Shown: positions 16,609-24,583 of the stretch, piece after piece
How positions within the stretch are numbered: position 1 is the stretch's first letter
Layout of the letters: each line of letters opens with the position of its first letter
Assembly (NCBI RefSeq): GCF_001667945.1
Contig: NZ_LZJK01000138.1
Location: 1-45,690 of the forward strand
Direction: 5' to 3'
Length of the DNA: 45,690 nucleotides
DNA from: Mycolicibacter sinensis
GTDB lineage: Bacteria; Actinomycetota; Actinomycetes; Mycobacteriales; Mycobacteriaceae
Program-made: the position numbers and the translations under genes
Notes under the pieces: generated by a model
Databases searched by the model: none
Seen by the model: only the letters and a program-made list of their open reading frames with translations
What the model was told of the DNA's origin: nothing

Positions 16609-17205
16609 TCAAGAGGCCGGCACGGTCCGCGGTTTCCAGCCCGGGCGGGCTGCCTCGAAGGAATCGATTTCATCGAGTTTCCGCAGCGTAAGGCCTATAT
16701 CGTCGAGCCCCTCGGACAGTCGCCAGGCGGTGTAGTCGTCAATAGTGAACGCCACCACCGCCGTTCCGGCGGTGATATTCCGATCTTGAAGATTGACAGT
16801 GATTTCCAGTCCCGGGCTCTGCTCGATGAGTTTCCAGAGCAGTTCCACGTCGTCCTGGGCCACCTGGGCGGCCAGCAACCCCGCCTTGCCGGCGTTGCCG
16901 CGGAAGATGTCGGCGAAGCGTGAGGAGATCACCACCCGGAAGCCGTAATCAAGCAGGGCCCACACCGCGTGCTCCCGGGAGGAACCGGTGCCGAAGTCCG
17001 GCCCGGCAACCAGCACCGAACCTTGGTCGAACGGCTTGAGATTCAGGACGAAGGACGGATCGGTGCGCCAGGTGGCGAACAGTCCGTCCTCGAATCCGGT
17101 ACGGGTGATGCGCTTCAAATAGACCGCCGGAATGATTTGGTCGGTGTCGACATTGGACCGTCGCAGCGGGACTCCGATTCCGGTATGAGTGTGGAAAGCT
17201 TCCAT
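16609..17205 (-). CDS. leuD: 3-isopropylmalate dehydratase small subunit
   Basis: Swivel-domain subunit of isopropylmalate isomerase in leucine synthesis; it pairs with LeuC. Signature motifs are RSNVDTDQIIPAVYLKR near the N terminus and GPDFGTGSSREHAVWAL in the middle. The 198-aa length is standard. The ATG at 17205 has an AAAGGAG site and lies 21 bases after the leuC stop, so leuCD is one operon. Confidence 0.97.
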   Translation of the reverse strand: MEAFHTHTGIGVPLRRSNVDTDQIIPAVYLKRITRTGFEDGLFATWRTDPSFVLNLKPFDQGSVLVAGPDFGTGSSREHAVWALLDYGFRVVISSRFADIFRGNAGKAGLLAAQVAQDDVELLWKLIEQSPGLEITVNLQDRNITAGTAVVAFTIDDYTAWRLSEGLDDIGLTLRKLDEIDSFEAARPGWKPRTVPAS

Positions 17206-17226
17206 GACTAAACTCCTTTATGGCGG

Positions 17227-18645
17227 TCAGTTCAAGTCGGCGGGTGCCGACAGCGTCCCGCGGACCGCGGTGGCGGCAGCCACCGCCGGAGACACCAGGT
17301 GCGTCCGCCCTCCCTTGCCCTGCCGGCCCTCGAAATTACGGTTGGAAGTCGACGCGCAGCGCTGGCCTTCAGCGAGCTGATCGGGGTTCATTCCCAGGCA
17401 CATCGAACAGCCGGGCTGACGCCACTCGGCGCCCGCGGCGGTGAAAACCTCGGCGAGGCCTTCTGCTTCGGCTTGGTTACGAACCCGCATCGATCCGGGC
17501 ACGACGAGCATCCGTACCCCTTCGGAGACCCGCCGCCCACGCAGCACGTCGGCCACCGCGCGCAGGTCCTCGATGCGCCCGTTGGTACACGATCCGACGA
17601 ACACCGTGTCGACCGCGATGTCGCGCATCGGCGTCCCCGGGCGAAGGTCCATGTAGGCCAACGCCTTCTCGGCGGCGCGCCGCTCGGCCTCGTCGGCGAT
17701 CGTCTCCGGATCGGGAACCGCCGCACCCAGCGGCACGCCCTGGCCGGGGTTGGTGCCCCAGGTGACGAACGGGGTCAGCGCGGATGCGTCCAAGAAGACC
17801 TCGGCGTCGAATACCGCGCCTGAGTCGGTGCGCAGGCTGTCCCAGTAGGCCACGGCGGCATCCCAGTCCGCTCCGGAGGGCGCATGCGGGCGCCCCCGCA
17901 GATACTCGTAGGTGGTGGCATCGGGAGCCACCATGCCGGCTCGGGCGCCCGCCTCAATGCTCATGTTGCAGATCGTCATCCGCGCCTCCATGGACAGCGC
18001 CTCGATGGCGCTGCCCCGGTACTCGATGACATAGCCCTGGCCGCCGCCGGTTCCGATCTGGGCGATCACCGCCAGGATGATGTCCTTGGCCGTCACCCCC
18101 TCAGCCAGCCGGCCCTCGACATTGACCGCCATCGTCTTGAACGGCCGCAATGGCAACGTCTGGGTGGCCAGCACGTGTTCGACCTCCGAGGTCCCGATGC
18201 CCATCGCCAGCGCACCGAATGCACCGTGGGTGGAGGTGTGACTGTCGCCGCAGACCACGGTGGTGCCCGGCTGGGTGAGCCCCAGCTGCGGGCCGATGAT
18301 GTGCACGATCCCCTGGTCGACGTCGCCCATCGGATGCAACCGGATGCCGAACTCGGCGCAGTTGCGCCGCAGCGTCTCAACCTGGGTGCGCGACACCGGG
18401 TCGGCGATCGGCTTGTCGATGTCGACCGTGGGCACGTTGTGGTCCTCGGTGGCGATGGTCAGGTCCGGGCGCCGCACGCCACGGCCGGCCAACCGCAGGC
18501 CCTCGAACGCCTGCGGACTGGTGACCTCGTGCACGAGGTGCAGATCGATGTAGATCAAGTCGGGTTCGGTTCCGCCGCCGGAGACCACGACGTGGTCAGC
18601 CCAGACCTTCTCGGCCAGGGTGCGAGGCTGCTGCGTCATTACCAT
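17227..18645 (-). CDS. leuC: 3-isopropylmalate dehydratase large subunit
   Basis: Aconitase-family [4Fe-4S] dehydratase that converts 2- to 3-isopropylmalate. The cluster cysteines are in FVGSCTNGR and GCSMCLGMNP; ATEDHNVPT and CGDSHTSTHGAFG are also present. The open frame extends upstream past 18800, but that stretch is antisense to the divergent IclR gene. Homology begins at MTQQPRTLAEKVW, so I use the ATG at 18645 (472 aa; 18639 is an alternative). No strong ribosome site is seen. An inverted repeat just upstream is a candidate operator. Confidence 0.96.
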   Translation of the reverse strand: MVMTQQPRTLAEKVWADHVVVSGGGTEPDLIYIDLHLVHEVTSPQAFEGLRLAGRGVRRPDLTIATEDHNVPTVDIDKPIADPVSRTQVETLRRNCAEFGIRLHPMGDVDQGIVHIIGPQLGLTQPGTTVVCGDSHTSTHGAFGALAMGIGTSEVEHVLATQTLPLRPFKTMAVNVEGRLAEGVTAKDIILAVIAQIGTGGGQGYVIEYRGSAIEALSMEARMTICNMSIEAGARAGMVAPDATTYEYLRGRPHAPSGADWDAAVAYWDSLRTDSGAVFDAEVFLDASALTPFVTWGTNPGQGVPLGAAVPDPETIADEAERRAAEKALAYMDLRPGTPMRDIAVDTVFVGSCTNGRIEDLRAVADVLRGRRVSEGVRMLVVPGSMRVRNQAEAEGLAEVFTAAGAEWRQPGCSMCLGMNPDQLAEGQRCASTSNRNFEGRQGKGGRTHLVSPAVAAATAVRGTLSAPADLN

Positions 18646-18660
18646 TCTCACATTCTGAGA
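18646..18660. promoter_or_regulatory. Inverted repeat between leuC and the IclR gene
   Basis: TCTCA-CATTC-TGAGA is a perfect 5+5 inverted repeat lying immediately upstream of the leuC start and just before the -10 box of the divergent IclR gene. In Corynebacterium glutamicum the orthologous regulator LtbR represses leuCD and leuB from the same arrangement. The sequence itself is only a candidate operator. Confidence 0.45.
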
Positions 18661-18663
18661 CGT

Positions 18664-18669
18664 TAGTAT
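18664..18669 (+). promoter_or_regulatory. -10 box for leaderless IclR-regulator mRNA
   Basis: TAGTAT (TANNNT) followed by 6 bases and then the ATG at 18676, with no ribosome site. Confidence 0.45.
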
Positions 18670-18675
18670 CTGTAT

Positions 18676-19377
18676 ATGGGACAGCATAGCGGCATCGGCG
18701 TTCTGGACAAAGCCCTGGTGGTGCTGCACACGGTCGCTGAATCGCCGTGTGGGCTCGCCGAACTGTGCGATCGCACCGGCCTGCCCCGCGCCACCGCCCA
18801 CCGGCTCGCCGCCGGTCTGGAGGCACACCGGCTGCTCGGGCGCGACGATGACGGCCGCTGGCAGATCGGTCCCGCGGTCAGTGAACTGGCGGCCCGCGCC
18901 GACGATCCGCTACGGGCGGCCGGTGCGGCCGTGCTGCCGCGCCTGCGAGAGATCACCGGCGAGAGCGCGCAGCTGTATCGCCGCGAGGGCTCCGCGCGGG
19001 TCTGTGTAGCGGCAGTGGAACCGCCTGCGGGGCTGCGTGACACCGTTCCGGTCGGCGCCCGGCTGCCGATGACCGCCGGCTCGGCAGCCAAGGTACTGCT
19101 GGCCTACGCCGAACCGGCGCTGCAGCAGGAAGTGCTGGCGGAGGCCAAGTTCACCGGCCGCGCCCTGGCCGACGTGCGCCGCCGGGGCTGGGCGCAGAGC
19201 GTCGCCGAACGCGAACCCGGAGTGGCCAGCGTCTCAGCACCGGTGCGCGACCAACGCGGCACGGTAGTGGCGGCCATCTCGGTGTCCGGCCCGATCGACC
19301 GGATGGGGCGGCGCCCCGGGGCGCGCTGGGCGGCGGCCCTCCTTGCGGCCGCCGACGCGCTCACCGCCCGGTTATAG
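18676..19377 (+). CDS. IclR-family regulator (LtbR-like)
   Basis: A 233-aa IclR protein. The N-terminal winged helix-turn-helix (about 8-65, with LAELCDRTGLPRATAHRLAAG) is followed by the effector-binding domain (RLPMTAGSAAKVLLAY and ASVSAPVRDQRGTVVAAISVSGP). The divergent arrangement with leuCD is the same as in M. tuberculosis (Rv2989) and in C. glutamicum, where LtbR represses leucine and tryptophan genes. That leucine genes are its targets here is inferred from context and from the inverted repeat in the 30-base gap. Confidence 0.88.
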   Translation: MGQHSGIGVLDKALVVLHTVAESPCGLAELCDRTGLPRATAHRLAAGLEAHRLLGRDDDGRWQIGPAVSELAARADDPLRAAGAAVLPRLREITGESAQLYRREGSARVCVAAVEPPAGLRDTVPVGARLPMTAGSAAKVLLAYAEPALQQEVLAEAKFTGRALADVRRRGWAQSVAEREPGVASVSAPVRDQRGTVVAAISVSGPIDRMGRRPGARWAAALLAAADALTARL

Positions 19378-19397
19378 CCGCCTGCCAAACTGCTGGG

Positions 19398-19898
19398 ATG
19401 GGAACCAAGCAGCGCGCGCAGATCGTCATGACCGACGCCGAGGTCGCCGACTTCGTCACCAGCCACCGCACCGGGACGCTGGCCACCATCGGCCCCGACG
19501 GCCAGCCGCACCTGACCGCGATGTGGTACGCGGTCCTCGACGGCGAAATCTGGCTCGAGACCAAGGCCAAGTCGCAGAAGGCGGTCAACCTGCGCCGTGA
19601 CCCGCGGGTCAGCTTCCTGCTGGAGGACGGCCAGACCTACGACACCCTGCGCGGGGTGTCATTCGAAGGCGTCGCGGAGATCATCGACGACCCGGACACT
19701 CTCTTCCGGGTGGGCGTCAGCGTCTGGGAGCGCTACACCGGTCCCTACACCGACGAGATGAAGCCGGGCGTCGACGCGATGATGAACAACCGGGTGGCTG
19801 TGCGCATCGTCACACAGCGCACCCGGTCCTGGGACCACCGCAAGCTGGGATTGCCCGCAATGCCCCTGGCCGGATCCACCGCACCGGCGGGCACCTGA
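19398..19898 (+). CDS. PPOX/FDOR split-barrel flavin or F420 oxidoreductase (Rv2991-like)
   Basis: A 166-aa split beta-barrel protein of the pyridoxamine-phosphate-oxidase/FDOR superfamily, with TLATIGPDGQPHLTAMWYAV near the N terminus and LETKAKSQKAVNLRRDPRVS, the segment that contacts the cofactor phosphate in relatives. The mycobacterial ortholog belongs to the FDOR-B group, which uses F420 or flavin; the physiological substrate is unknown. The presence of cofC in the window fits F420 use. The ATG at 19398 starts 20 bases after the IclR gene. Confidence 0.82.
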   Translation: MGTKQRAQIVMTDAEVADFVTSHRTGTLATIGPDGQPHLTAMWYAVLDGEIWLETKAKSQKAVNLRRDPRVSFLLEDGQTYDTLRGVSFEGVAEIIDDPDTLFRVGVSVWERYTGPYTDEMKPGVDAMMNNRVAVRIVTQRTRSWDHRKLGLPAMPLAGSTAPAGT

Positions 19899-19920
19899 GC
19901 CCGTCCGCCCCGAAACCCAC

Positions 19921-19953
19921 AAGGCCCGCACCTTCGTTCCAGGTGCGGGCCTT
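19921..19953. terminator. Terminator hairpin between the Rv2991-like gene and tRNA-Glu
   Basis: A perfect 13-bp stem (19921-19933 with 19941-19953) and a 7-base loop, A-rich on the left and T-rich on the right. It can end the plus-strand gene and the minus-strand tRNA transcript. Confidence 0.85.
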
Positions 19954-19960
19954 TGACTTG

Positions 19961-20033
19961 TACCCCCGATGGGATTCGAACCCACGCTACCGCCGTGAGA
20001 GGGCGGCGTCCTAGGCCGCTAGACGACGGGGGC
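19961..20033 (-). tRNA. tRNA-Glu (anticodon CTC)
   Basis: A 73-base tRNA read on the minus strand from GCCCCCGTC to GGGGGTA. The anticodon stem CCGCC/GGCGG closes the loop CTCTCAC, giving anticodon CTC for GAG codons. The T loop has GGTTCGAATCC. CCA is not encoded. gltX, which charges tRNA-Glu, is upstream on the same strand. Confidence 0.95.
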
Positions 20034-20106
20034 TAGAACATTTCCGGGTTGTCAGCATAGCCCAACCCGATCGGACCGCCTAATCGCTTGCGGCGGACCG
20101 GCTTTG

Positions 20107-20178
20107 CTGGGGTACCAGGACTCGAACCTAGAATGGCTGAACCAGAATCAGCTGTGTTGCCAATTACACCATACCCCA
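20107..20178 (-). tRNA. tRNA-Gln (anticodon CTG)
   Basis: A 72-base tRNA on the minus strand with acceptor arms TGGGGTA/TACCCCA and discriminator G. The anticodon stem GCTGA/TCAGC closes the loop TTCTGGT, giving anticodon CTG for CAG codons. In mycobacteria this tRNA is first charged with Glu by GluRS and then amidated, which suits its place beside gltX. Confidence 0.95.
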
Positions 20179-20285
20179 TTGGCAGACCATTACCGCTGGT
20201 CAGAGTGCCGGTTGGGCACTTCGGGCCAGCCGCTGTGGGCCGACGTGCAGACTACCAAACTTCTACCGAGAAGTACTCATCGCGC

Positions 20286-21749
20286 TCACCCCACGCCGTC
20301 GCGGGCGGCCCGTAACCGCGCCAGGCTGCGCTCGGAACCCAGCAGCTCCAGTGACTCGAACAGCGGCGGGCTGACCAATCCGCCGGTGACGGCGACCCGG
20401 ACCGGGCCGAAGGCCTTACGCGGTTTGAGCTCCAGGCCGTCCAGCAGCGCGGCCTTCAGCGCGGCCTCGATGGCCTCGGTGGTCCAGTCCGCCACACCGG
20501 CCAGCGCGGCGATAGCCGCGTCCAGCACCGGGGCGGCGTCGGGGCCCAACTCCTTGCCGGCGGCGCGCGGGTCCAGCGCGTAGCAGTCGTCGTTGAAGAA
20601 CTTCAGCAGTGCCCAGGCGTCACCCAGCACCACGATGCGGGTCTGCACCAGTGCCGCGGCCGTCGCGAAGGCGGCGTCATCGAGTCCGGTGTCATGACCG
20701 TGGGTGTCGAAGTAGGCACGCAGGCGCGTGGCGAAATCCTGCGGGTCCAGCATCCGGATGTGCTCGGCGTTGAGCGCGTCGGCCTTCTTCTGGTCGAATC
20801 GCGCCGGGTTGGAATTGACGTTCACCACATCGAAGGCCGCGACCATCTCGTCAAGACTGAACACGTCGCGGTCGTCGGCGATGGACCAGCCCAGCAGCGC
20901 CAGGTAGTTCAGCAGCCCCTCCGGGATGAAGCCGCGGTCGCGGTGCGCGAACAGGTTCGACTGTGGGTCGCGCTTGGACAGCTTTTTCGTTCCTTCACCC
21001 AAAACGGTTGGCAGGTGCGCGAATTCCGGAATCCGGTCAGCCACTCCGATACGCATCAATGCCTGGTAGAGCGCGATCTGGCGCGGCGTGGACGGCAGCA
21101 GGTCCTCGCCGCGCAGCACGTGGGTGATCTTCATCATGGCGTCGTCAACCGGGTTGACCAATGTGTACAGCGGATCCCCGTTGGCCCGGGTCAGCGCGAA
21201 GTCGGGGACGGTGCCGGCCGGAAAGCTCGTCGGCCCACGCACCAGGTCGTGCCAGCCCAGCTCGACATCGGGCATCCGCAGCCGCACGACGGGCTTGCGG
21301 CCCTCGGCCAGATAACCGGCGCGCTGTTCGTCGGTGAGGTCCCGGTCGAAATTGTCGTAGCCCAGTTTCGGATTGCGACCGGCGGCGATATGGCGGGCCT
21401 CGACCTCCTGCGGCGTCGAGAACGCCTCGTAGGCCTCGCCCGCCGCCAGCAGCTGTGCCACCACGTCCCGGTGGATGTCGGCGCGTTGCGACTGCCGGTA
21501 GGGGCCGTAGGGGCCCCCCACCTCGGGGCCCTCGTCCCAGTCCAGGTGCAGCCAGCGCAGGGCGTCGAGCAGCGCCAGATAACTTTCCTCGCTGTCGCGT
21601 TGCGCGTCGGTGTCCTCGACCCGGAACACCAAGGTGCCGCCGGTGTGTCGGGCGTAGGCCCAGTTGAACAGCGCGGTGCGGATGAGGCCGACGTGCGGCG
21701 TGCCGGTCGGAGACGGGCAGAACCGGACGCGAACAGCAGGTGCAGTCAC
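20286..21749 (-). CDS. gltX: Glutamyl-tRNA synthetase
   Basis: Class I synthetase. The HIGH-type motif is in CPSPTGTPHVGLIRTALFNW and the KMSKS-type motif is KLSKRDPQ. The 487-aa length suits a non-discriminating mycobacterial GluRS. The GTG start at 21749 overlaps the stop of the FAH-family gene (GTGA), so the two are coupled, and the two tRNA genes follow downstream. Confidence 0.97.
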   Translation of the reverse strand: MTAPAVRVRFCPSPTGTPHVGLIRTALFNWAYARHTGGTLVFRVEDTDAQRDSEESYLALLDALRWLHLDWDEGPEVGGPYGPYRQSQRADIHRDVVAQLLAAGEAYEAFSTPQEVEARHIAAGRNPKLGYDNFDRDLTDEQRAGYLAEGRKPVVRLRMPDVELGWHDLVRGPTSFPAGTVPDFALTRANGDPLYTLVNPVDDAMMKITHVLRGEDLLPSTPRQIALYQALMRIGVADRIPEFAHLPTVLGEGTKKLSKRDPQSNLFAHRDRGFIPEGLLNYLALLGWSIADDRDVFSLDEMVAAFDVVNVNSNPARFDQKKADALNAEHIRMLDPQDFATRLRAYFDTHGHDTGLDDAAFATAAALVQTRIVVLGDAWALLKFFNDDCYALDPRAAGKELGPDAAPVLDAAIAALAGVADWTTEAIEAALKAALLDGLELKPRKAFGPVRVAVTGGLVSPPLFESLELLGSERSLARLRAARDGVG

Positions 21750-22543
21750 GACTTTCCTTTGCGGATAACCGGATTGGTGAGGGTTCCGATGCCCTCGACG
21801 GAGACGGACACGGTGTCACCGTGTTCGATCGGGCCGACGCCGTCGGGGGTGCCGGTGAGGATGAGGTCGCCGGGCAGCAGGGTCATCACCGCCGAGATCC
21901 ACTCCACGATGGCGCCGACGTCATGCATCATCAGCGACGTGCGGCTGTCCTGCTTGAGCACCCCGTTGACCTCGGTGCGGATCGCCAGGTCGGCCGGGTC
22001 GAGGTCGGTGACGATCCACGGCCCGACCGGACAGAAGGTGTCGTGGCCCTTGGCCCGGGTCCACTGCCCATCGGCCTGCTGCTGGTCGCGGGCCGAGACA
22101 TCGTTGCCGATGGTGTAGCCCAGGATGTTGTCGCGAGCCCGCGCCGCCGGAACGTCCTTGCACGGCCGCGAGATCACCACCGCCAGCTCGCCCTCGTAGT
22201 GCACCGGGGAGGCGTCGGCGGGCAGCTGAATCGGCACGTTCGGCCCCACGATCGCGGTGTTGGGCTTGAGGAACATGGTCGGGTTGGCCGGTGGTGCGCC
22301 ACCCATCTCGGCGATGTGGGCCGCGTAGTTCTTGCCGATGCAGACCACCTTGCTGGCCAGGATCGGGGCCAGCAGGCGCACGTCGGCCAGCGGCCAGGAC
22401 CGGCCGGTGAACTCCGGTGTGCCGAACGGGTGCTCGGCGATCTCGCGGGCTGTCATCGCGGTCAGGTCATCGGGCCGGTCCGGATCGCCTTCCAAGCTGA
22501 CGAAGGCGACGCCGTCCGGGCTGGCAATTCGGCCTAGGCGCAT
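21746..22543 (-). CDS. FAH-family hydrolase (Rv2993c-like)
   Basis: A 265-aa protein of the fumarylacetoacetate hydrolase family. The metal-binding core is VHYEGELAVVI, followed by GYTIGNDVSARD and GDLILTGTPDGVG. Family members hydrolyse or decarboxylate 2-oxo-dicarboxylates such as 2-hydroxyhepta-2,4-diene-1,7-dioate and acylpyruvates; the substrate is unassigned, and oxaloacetate decarboxylation or acylpyruvate hydrolysis are possible. The open frame reaches 23218, but the N terminus of homology is MRLGRIASPDG, and the ATG at 22543 has a leaderless-type -10 box. Confidence 0.9.
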   Translation of the reverse strand: MRLGRIASPDGVAFVSLEGDPDRPDDLTAMTAREIAEHPFGTPEFTGRSWPLADVRLLAPILASKVVCIGKNYAAHIAEMGGAPPANPTMFLKPNTAIVGPNVPIQLPADASPVHYEGELAVVISRPCKDVPAARARDNILGYTIGNDVSARDQQQADGQWTRAKGHDTFCPVGPWIVTDLDPADLAIRTEVNGVLKQDSRTSLMMHDVGAIVEWISAVMTLLPGDLILTGTPDGVGPIEHGDTVSVSVEGIGTLTNPVIRKGKS

Positions 22544-22550
22544 TCGCCCA

Positions 22551-22556
22551 AGCCTA
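22551..22556 (-). promoter_or_regulatory. -10 box for leaderless FAH-gltX mRNA
   Basis: TAGGCT on the minus strand fits TANNNT and is 7 bases before the ATG at 22543. Confidence 0.45.
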
Positions 22557-22604
22557 GTGTTCGCCGGCACCCCGACCGGGGCCGGCATGTGGAACCATGA
22601 CCAA

Positions 22605-23861
22605 GTGTCCACGCAGCCGATCAGCACCGCGGCACGCTGGTCAGTAATGATCGTCGCGTTGGCGGCGACGCTGTGCTCGTTCGTGTTCATCAACGGCATC
22701 GCCTTCGTCATCCCGATGCTGGAGACCAAGCGCGACACCAACCTGGCAGCGGCGGGTCTGTTGGCGTCGATGCCCAGCTTCGGCATGGTGCTGACCCTGT
22801 TCGCCTGGGGCGCCCTGCTGGACCGCATCGGTGAGCGGATCGTGTTGTCGGTCGGATCCGCACTGACCGCGCTGGCCACCTTCGGGGCCGCGTCGATGCA
22901 CTCGCTGATCGGGGTGGGCGCGTTTCTGTTTCTGGGCGGTATGGCCGCCGCCAGCGCCAACAGCGCCAGCGGCCGGCTGGTGACCGGTTGGTTCCCACCG
23001 CACCAGCGCGGTCTGGTGATGGGGATCCGGCAGACTGCGCAGCCACTGGGAATCGCCTTGGGGGCCGAGGTAATTCCGGAACTGGCCGAGCACGGCCTGG
23101 CCCGGGCACTGATGTTCCCGGCGACACTGTGCGCGGTGGCGGCGGTGGCGTGCGCCATCGGGGTGGTCGATCCGCCCCGCAGACCCCGATCCGCGGCGAC
23201 CGGCACGGAGTTGGCCAACCCCTACAGCGGCTCGAAGGTGCTGTGGCGTATCCATCTGTCCTCGGCGCTGTTGATGATTCCGCAAGCTGTGCTGGCCACC
23301 TTCATGCTGGTGTGGCTGATCGTCGACACCGACTGGTCGATCGCCGCCGCCGGCGCTCTGGTGACCGTGTCGCAGTTGCTCGGTGCGGCCGGGCGGGTGC
23401 TGGCCGGCCGATGGTCCGATCGGGTGAGGTCGCGGCTGCGACCGATCCGCAGCCTCGCCGTCGCCGGTGTGGTGTCCATGGTGGCGCTCGGGGTGGCCGA
23501 TCATCTGCACTCGCACCTGGCCGAGGCCGCGATGGTGGTTGCGGCAGTGATCAGCGTGCTGGACAACGGGCTGTCGTCGACCGCGGTCGCCGAGATCGCC
23601 GGCCCGTATTGGAGCGGGCGCGCGCTCGGCACCCAGAACACCACCCAGCGGCTCACCGCCGGAATCGCTCCCCCGGTGTTCGGTGCGCTGATCGGCGCCG
23701 TCGGTTATCCCTTCGCCTTCGCGCTGTGCGGCCTGTTCCCGCTGGCCGCGTGGCGGCTGGTGCCGGTCAGCGCCGAGCCGCGGGGCCGCTCGGTGCTCGA
23801 GGCGCTGAAGACGTTGCGGGTACCGCCCGAGGCACCACCGGACCCGTCGGTAAATCGATGA
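22605..23861 (+). CDS. MFS transporter 1 (Rv2994-like)
   Basis: A 418-aa major facilitator with about 12 hydrophobic segments. Between TM2 and TM3 the loop is LLDRIGERIVL, a divergent form of the MFS loop motif. It shares long identical blocks with the second MFS gene at 32277-33464: GSALTALATFGAAS, MGIRQTAQPLG, GALVTVSQLLGAAGR. The substrate is unknown. I take the GTG at 22605; an in-frame ATG lies 15 bases earlier at 22590 (MWNHDQ). It is divergent from the FAH gene, as Rv2994 is from Rv2993c. The 25 bases to ectA hold the ectA promoter. Confidence 0.88.
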   Translation: MSTQPISTAARWSVMIVALAATLCSFVFINGIAFVIPMLETKRDTNLAAAGLLASMPSFGMVLTLFAWGALLDRIGERIVLSVGSALTALATFGAASMHSLIGVGAFLFLGGMAAASANSASGRLVTGWFPPHQRGLVMGIRQTAQPLGIALGAEVIPELAEHGLARALMFPATLCAVAAVACAIGVVDPPRRPRSAATGTELANPYSGSKVLWRIHLSSALLMIPQAVLATFMLVWLIVDTDWSIAAAGALVTVSQLLGAAGRVLAGRWSDRVRSRLRPIRSLAVAGVVSMVALGVADHLHSHLAEAAMVVAAVISVLDNGLSSTAVAEIAGPYWSGRALGTQNTTQRLTAGIAPPVFGALIGAVGYPFAFALCGLFPLAAWRLVPVSAEPRGRSVLEALKTLRVPPEAPPDPSVNR

Positions 23862-23873
23862 GCCGCCCCCACG

Positions 23874-23879
23874 TACCGT
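23874..23879 (+). promoter_or_regulatory. -10 box for leaderless ectA mRNA
   Basis: TACCGT followed by exactly 7 bases and the ectA ATG. There is no ribosome site and no clear -35 box. It suggests that ectA is not simply read through from the MFS gene. Confidence 0.45.
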
Positions 23880-23886
23880 CGATGGG

Positions 23887-24435
23887 ATGACTGACCCGGC
23901 TGATATCCAGCTACGGACGCCGACTGTGGCGGACGGCCCGGCCCTGTGGCAGATGGCCGTCGACAGCGCCACCCTCGACGTCAACGCGCCTTATGCCTAC
24001 CTGTTGTGGTGCCGCGACTTCGCCGCCAGCTCGGTGATCGCCGAGGTCGGCGGCGAGCCGGCCGGCTTCGTCACCGGCTACCGCCGTCCGGAGCAGCCGG
24101 GAACACTGATGGTCTGGCAGGTCGCGGTGAACGACGCGCACCGCGGCATGGGACTGGCCGGACGGATGCTCGATCATCTGGCGACCGCCCTGGTGGCCGA
24201 CGGCGGCACGCATCTTGAGACGTCGATCACACCGGACAACGAAGCCAGCCGGCGGCTCTTCAGCGCCTTCGCCCGCCGCTGGGACGCCACCCTGGAGTGC
24301 TCCGAGCTGTTCGGGGCCGGTTTGTTCCCCGAGTCACACCTGGCCGAAGAGCTGTTTCGGATCGGGCCGCTGCGGGTAGACACGCCAAGCTGGCGACAGC
24401 ATGGCAAGCTTGAGATCACAAAACGGTCTCGGTAA
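23887..24435 (+). CDS. ectA: L-2,4-diaminobutyrate N-acetyltransferase
   Basis: Second step of ectoine synthesis: acetylates L-2,4-diaminobutyrate at the gamma amino group with acetyl-CoA. It is a 182-aa GNAT protein with the EctA motifs LDVNAPYAYLLWCRDFA near the N terminus, VAVNDAHRGMGLAGRML (the acetyl-CoA loop) and TSITPDNEASRRLF. It is the first gene of ectABCD. Unlike the rest of the operon, 148 bases separate it from the next gene. Confidence 0.95.
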   Translation: MTDPADIQLRTPTVADGPALWQMAVDSATLDVNAPYAYLLWCRDFAASSVIAEVGGEPAGFVTGYRRPEQPGTLMVWQVAVNDAHRGMGLAGRMLDHLATALVADGGTHLETSITPDNEASRRLFSAFARRWDATLECSELFGAGLFPESHLAEELFRIGPLRVDTPSWRQHGKLEITKRSR

Positions 24436-24458
24436 GGTCACGACCGCGCAAACGAGAG

Positions 24459-24479
24459 CCCCGGCAGACCTGGCCGGGG
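24459..24479 (+). other. Stem-loop in the ectA-ectB gap
   Basis: CCCCGGC and GCCGGGG pair around a 7-base loop, 24 bases after ectA, with no T tract. It may be an RNA-processing site, a weak attenuator or chance. The remaining gap (24480-24583) holds a duplicated GTTCC/GTTCCG stretch and the ectB ribosome site. Confidence 0.3.
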
Positions 24480-24583
24480 GCATCGAGCGGGGTGGTGGGT
24501 CGAGCCGAGATCACCCGCGGCACGAGTTGGAAGTCGACCTGTCGTTCCGTTCCGTTGTATGTGACCGACGGACGGAGGAAACC

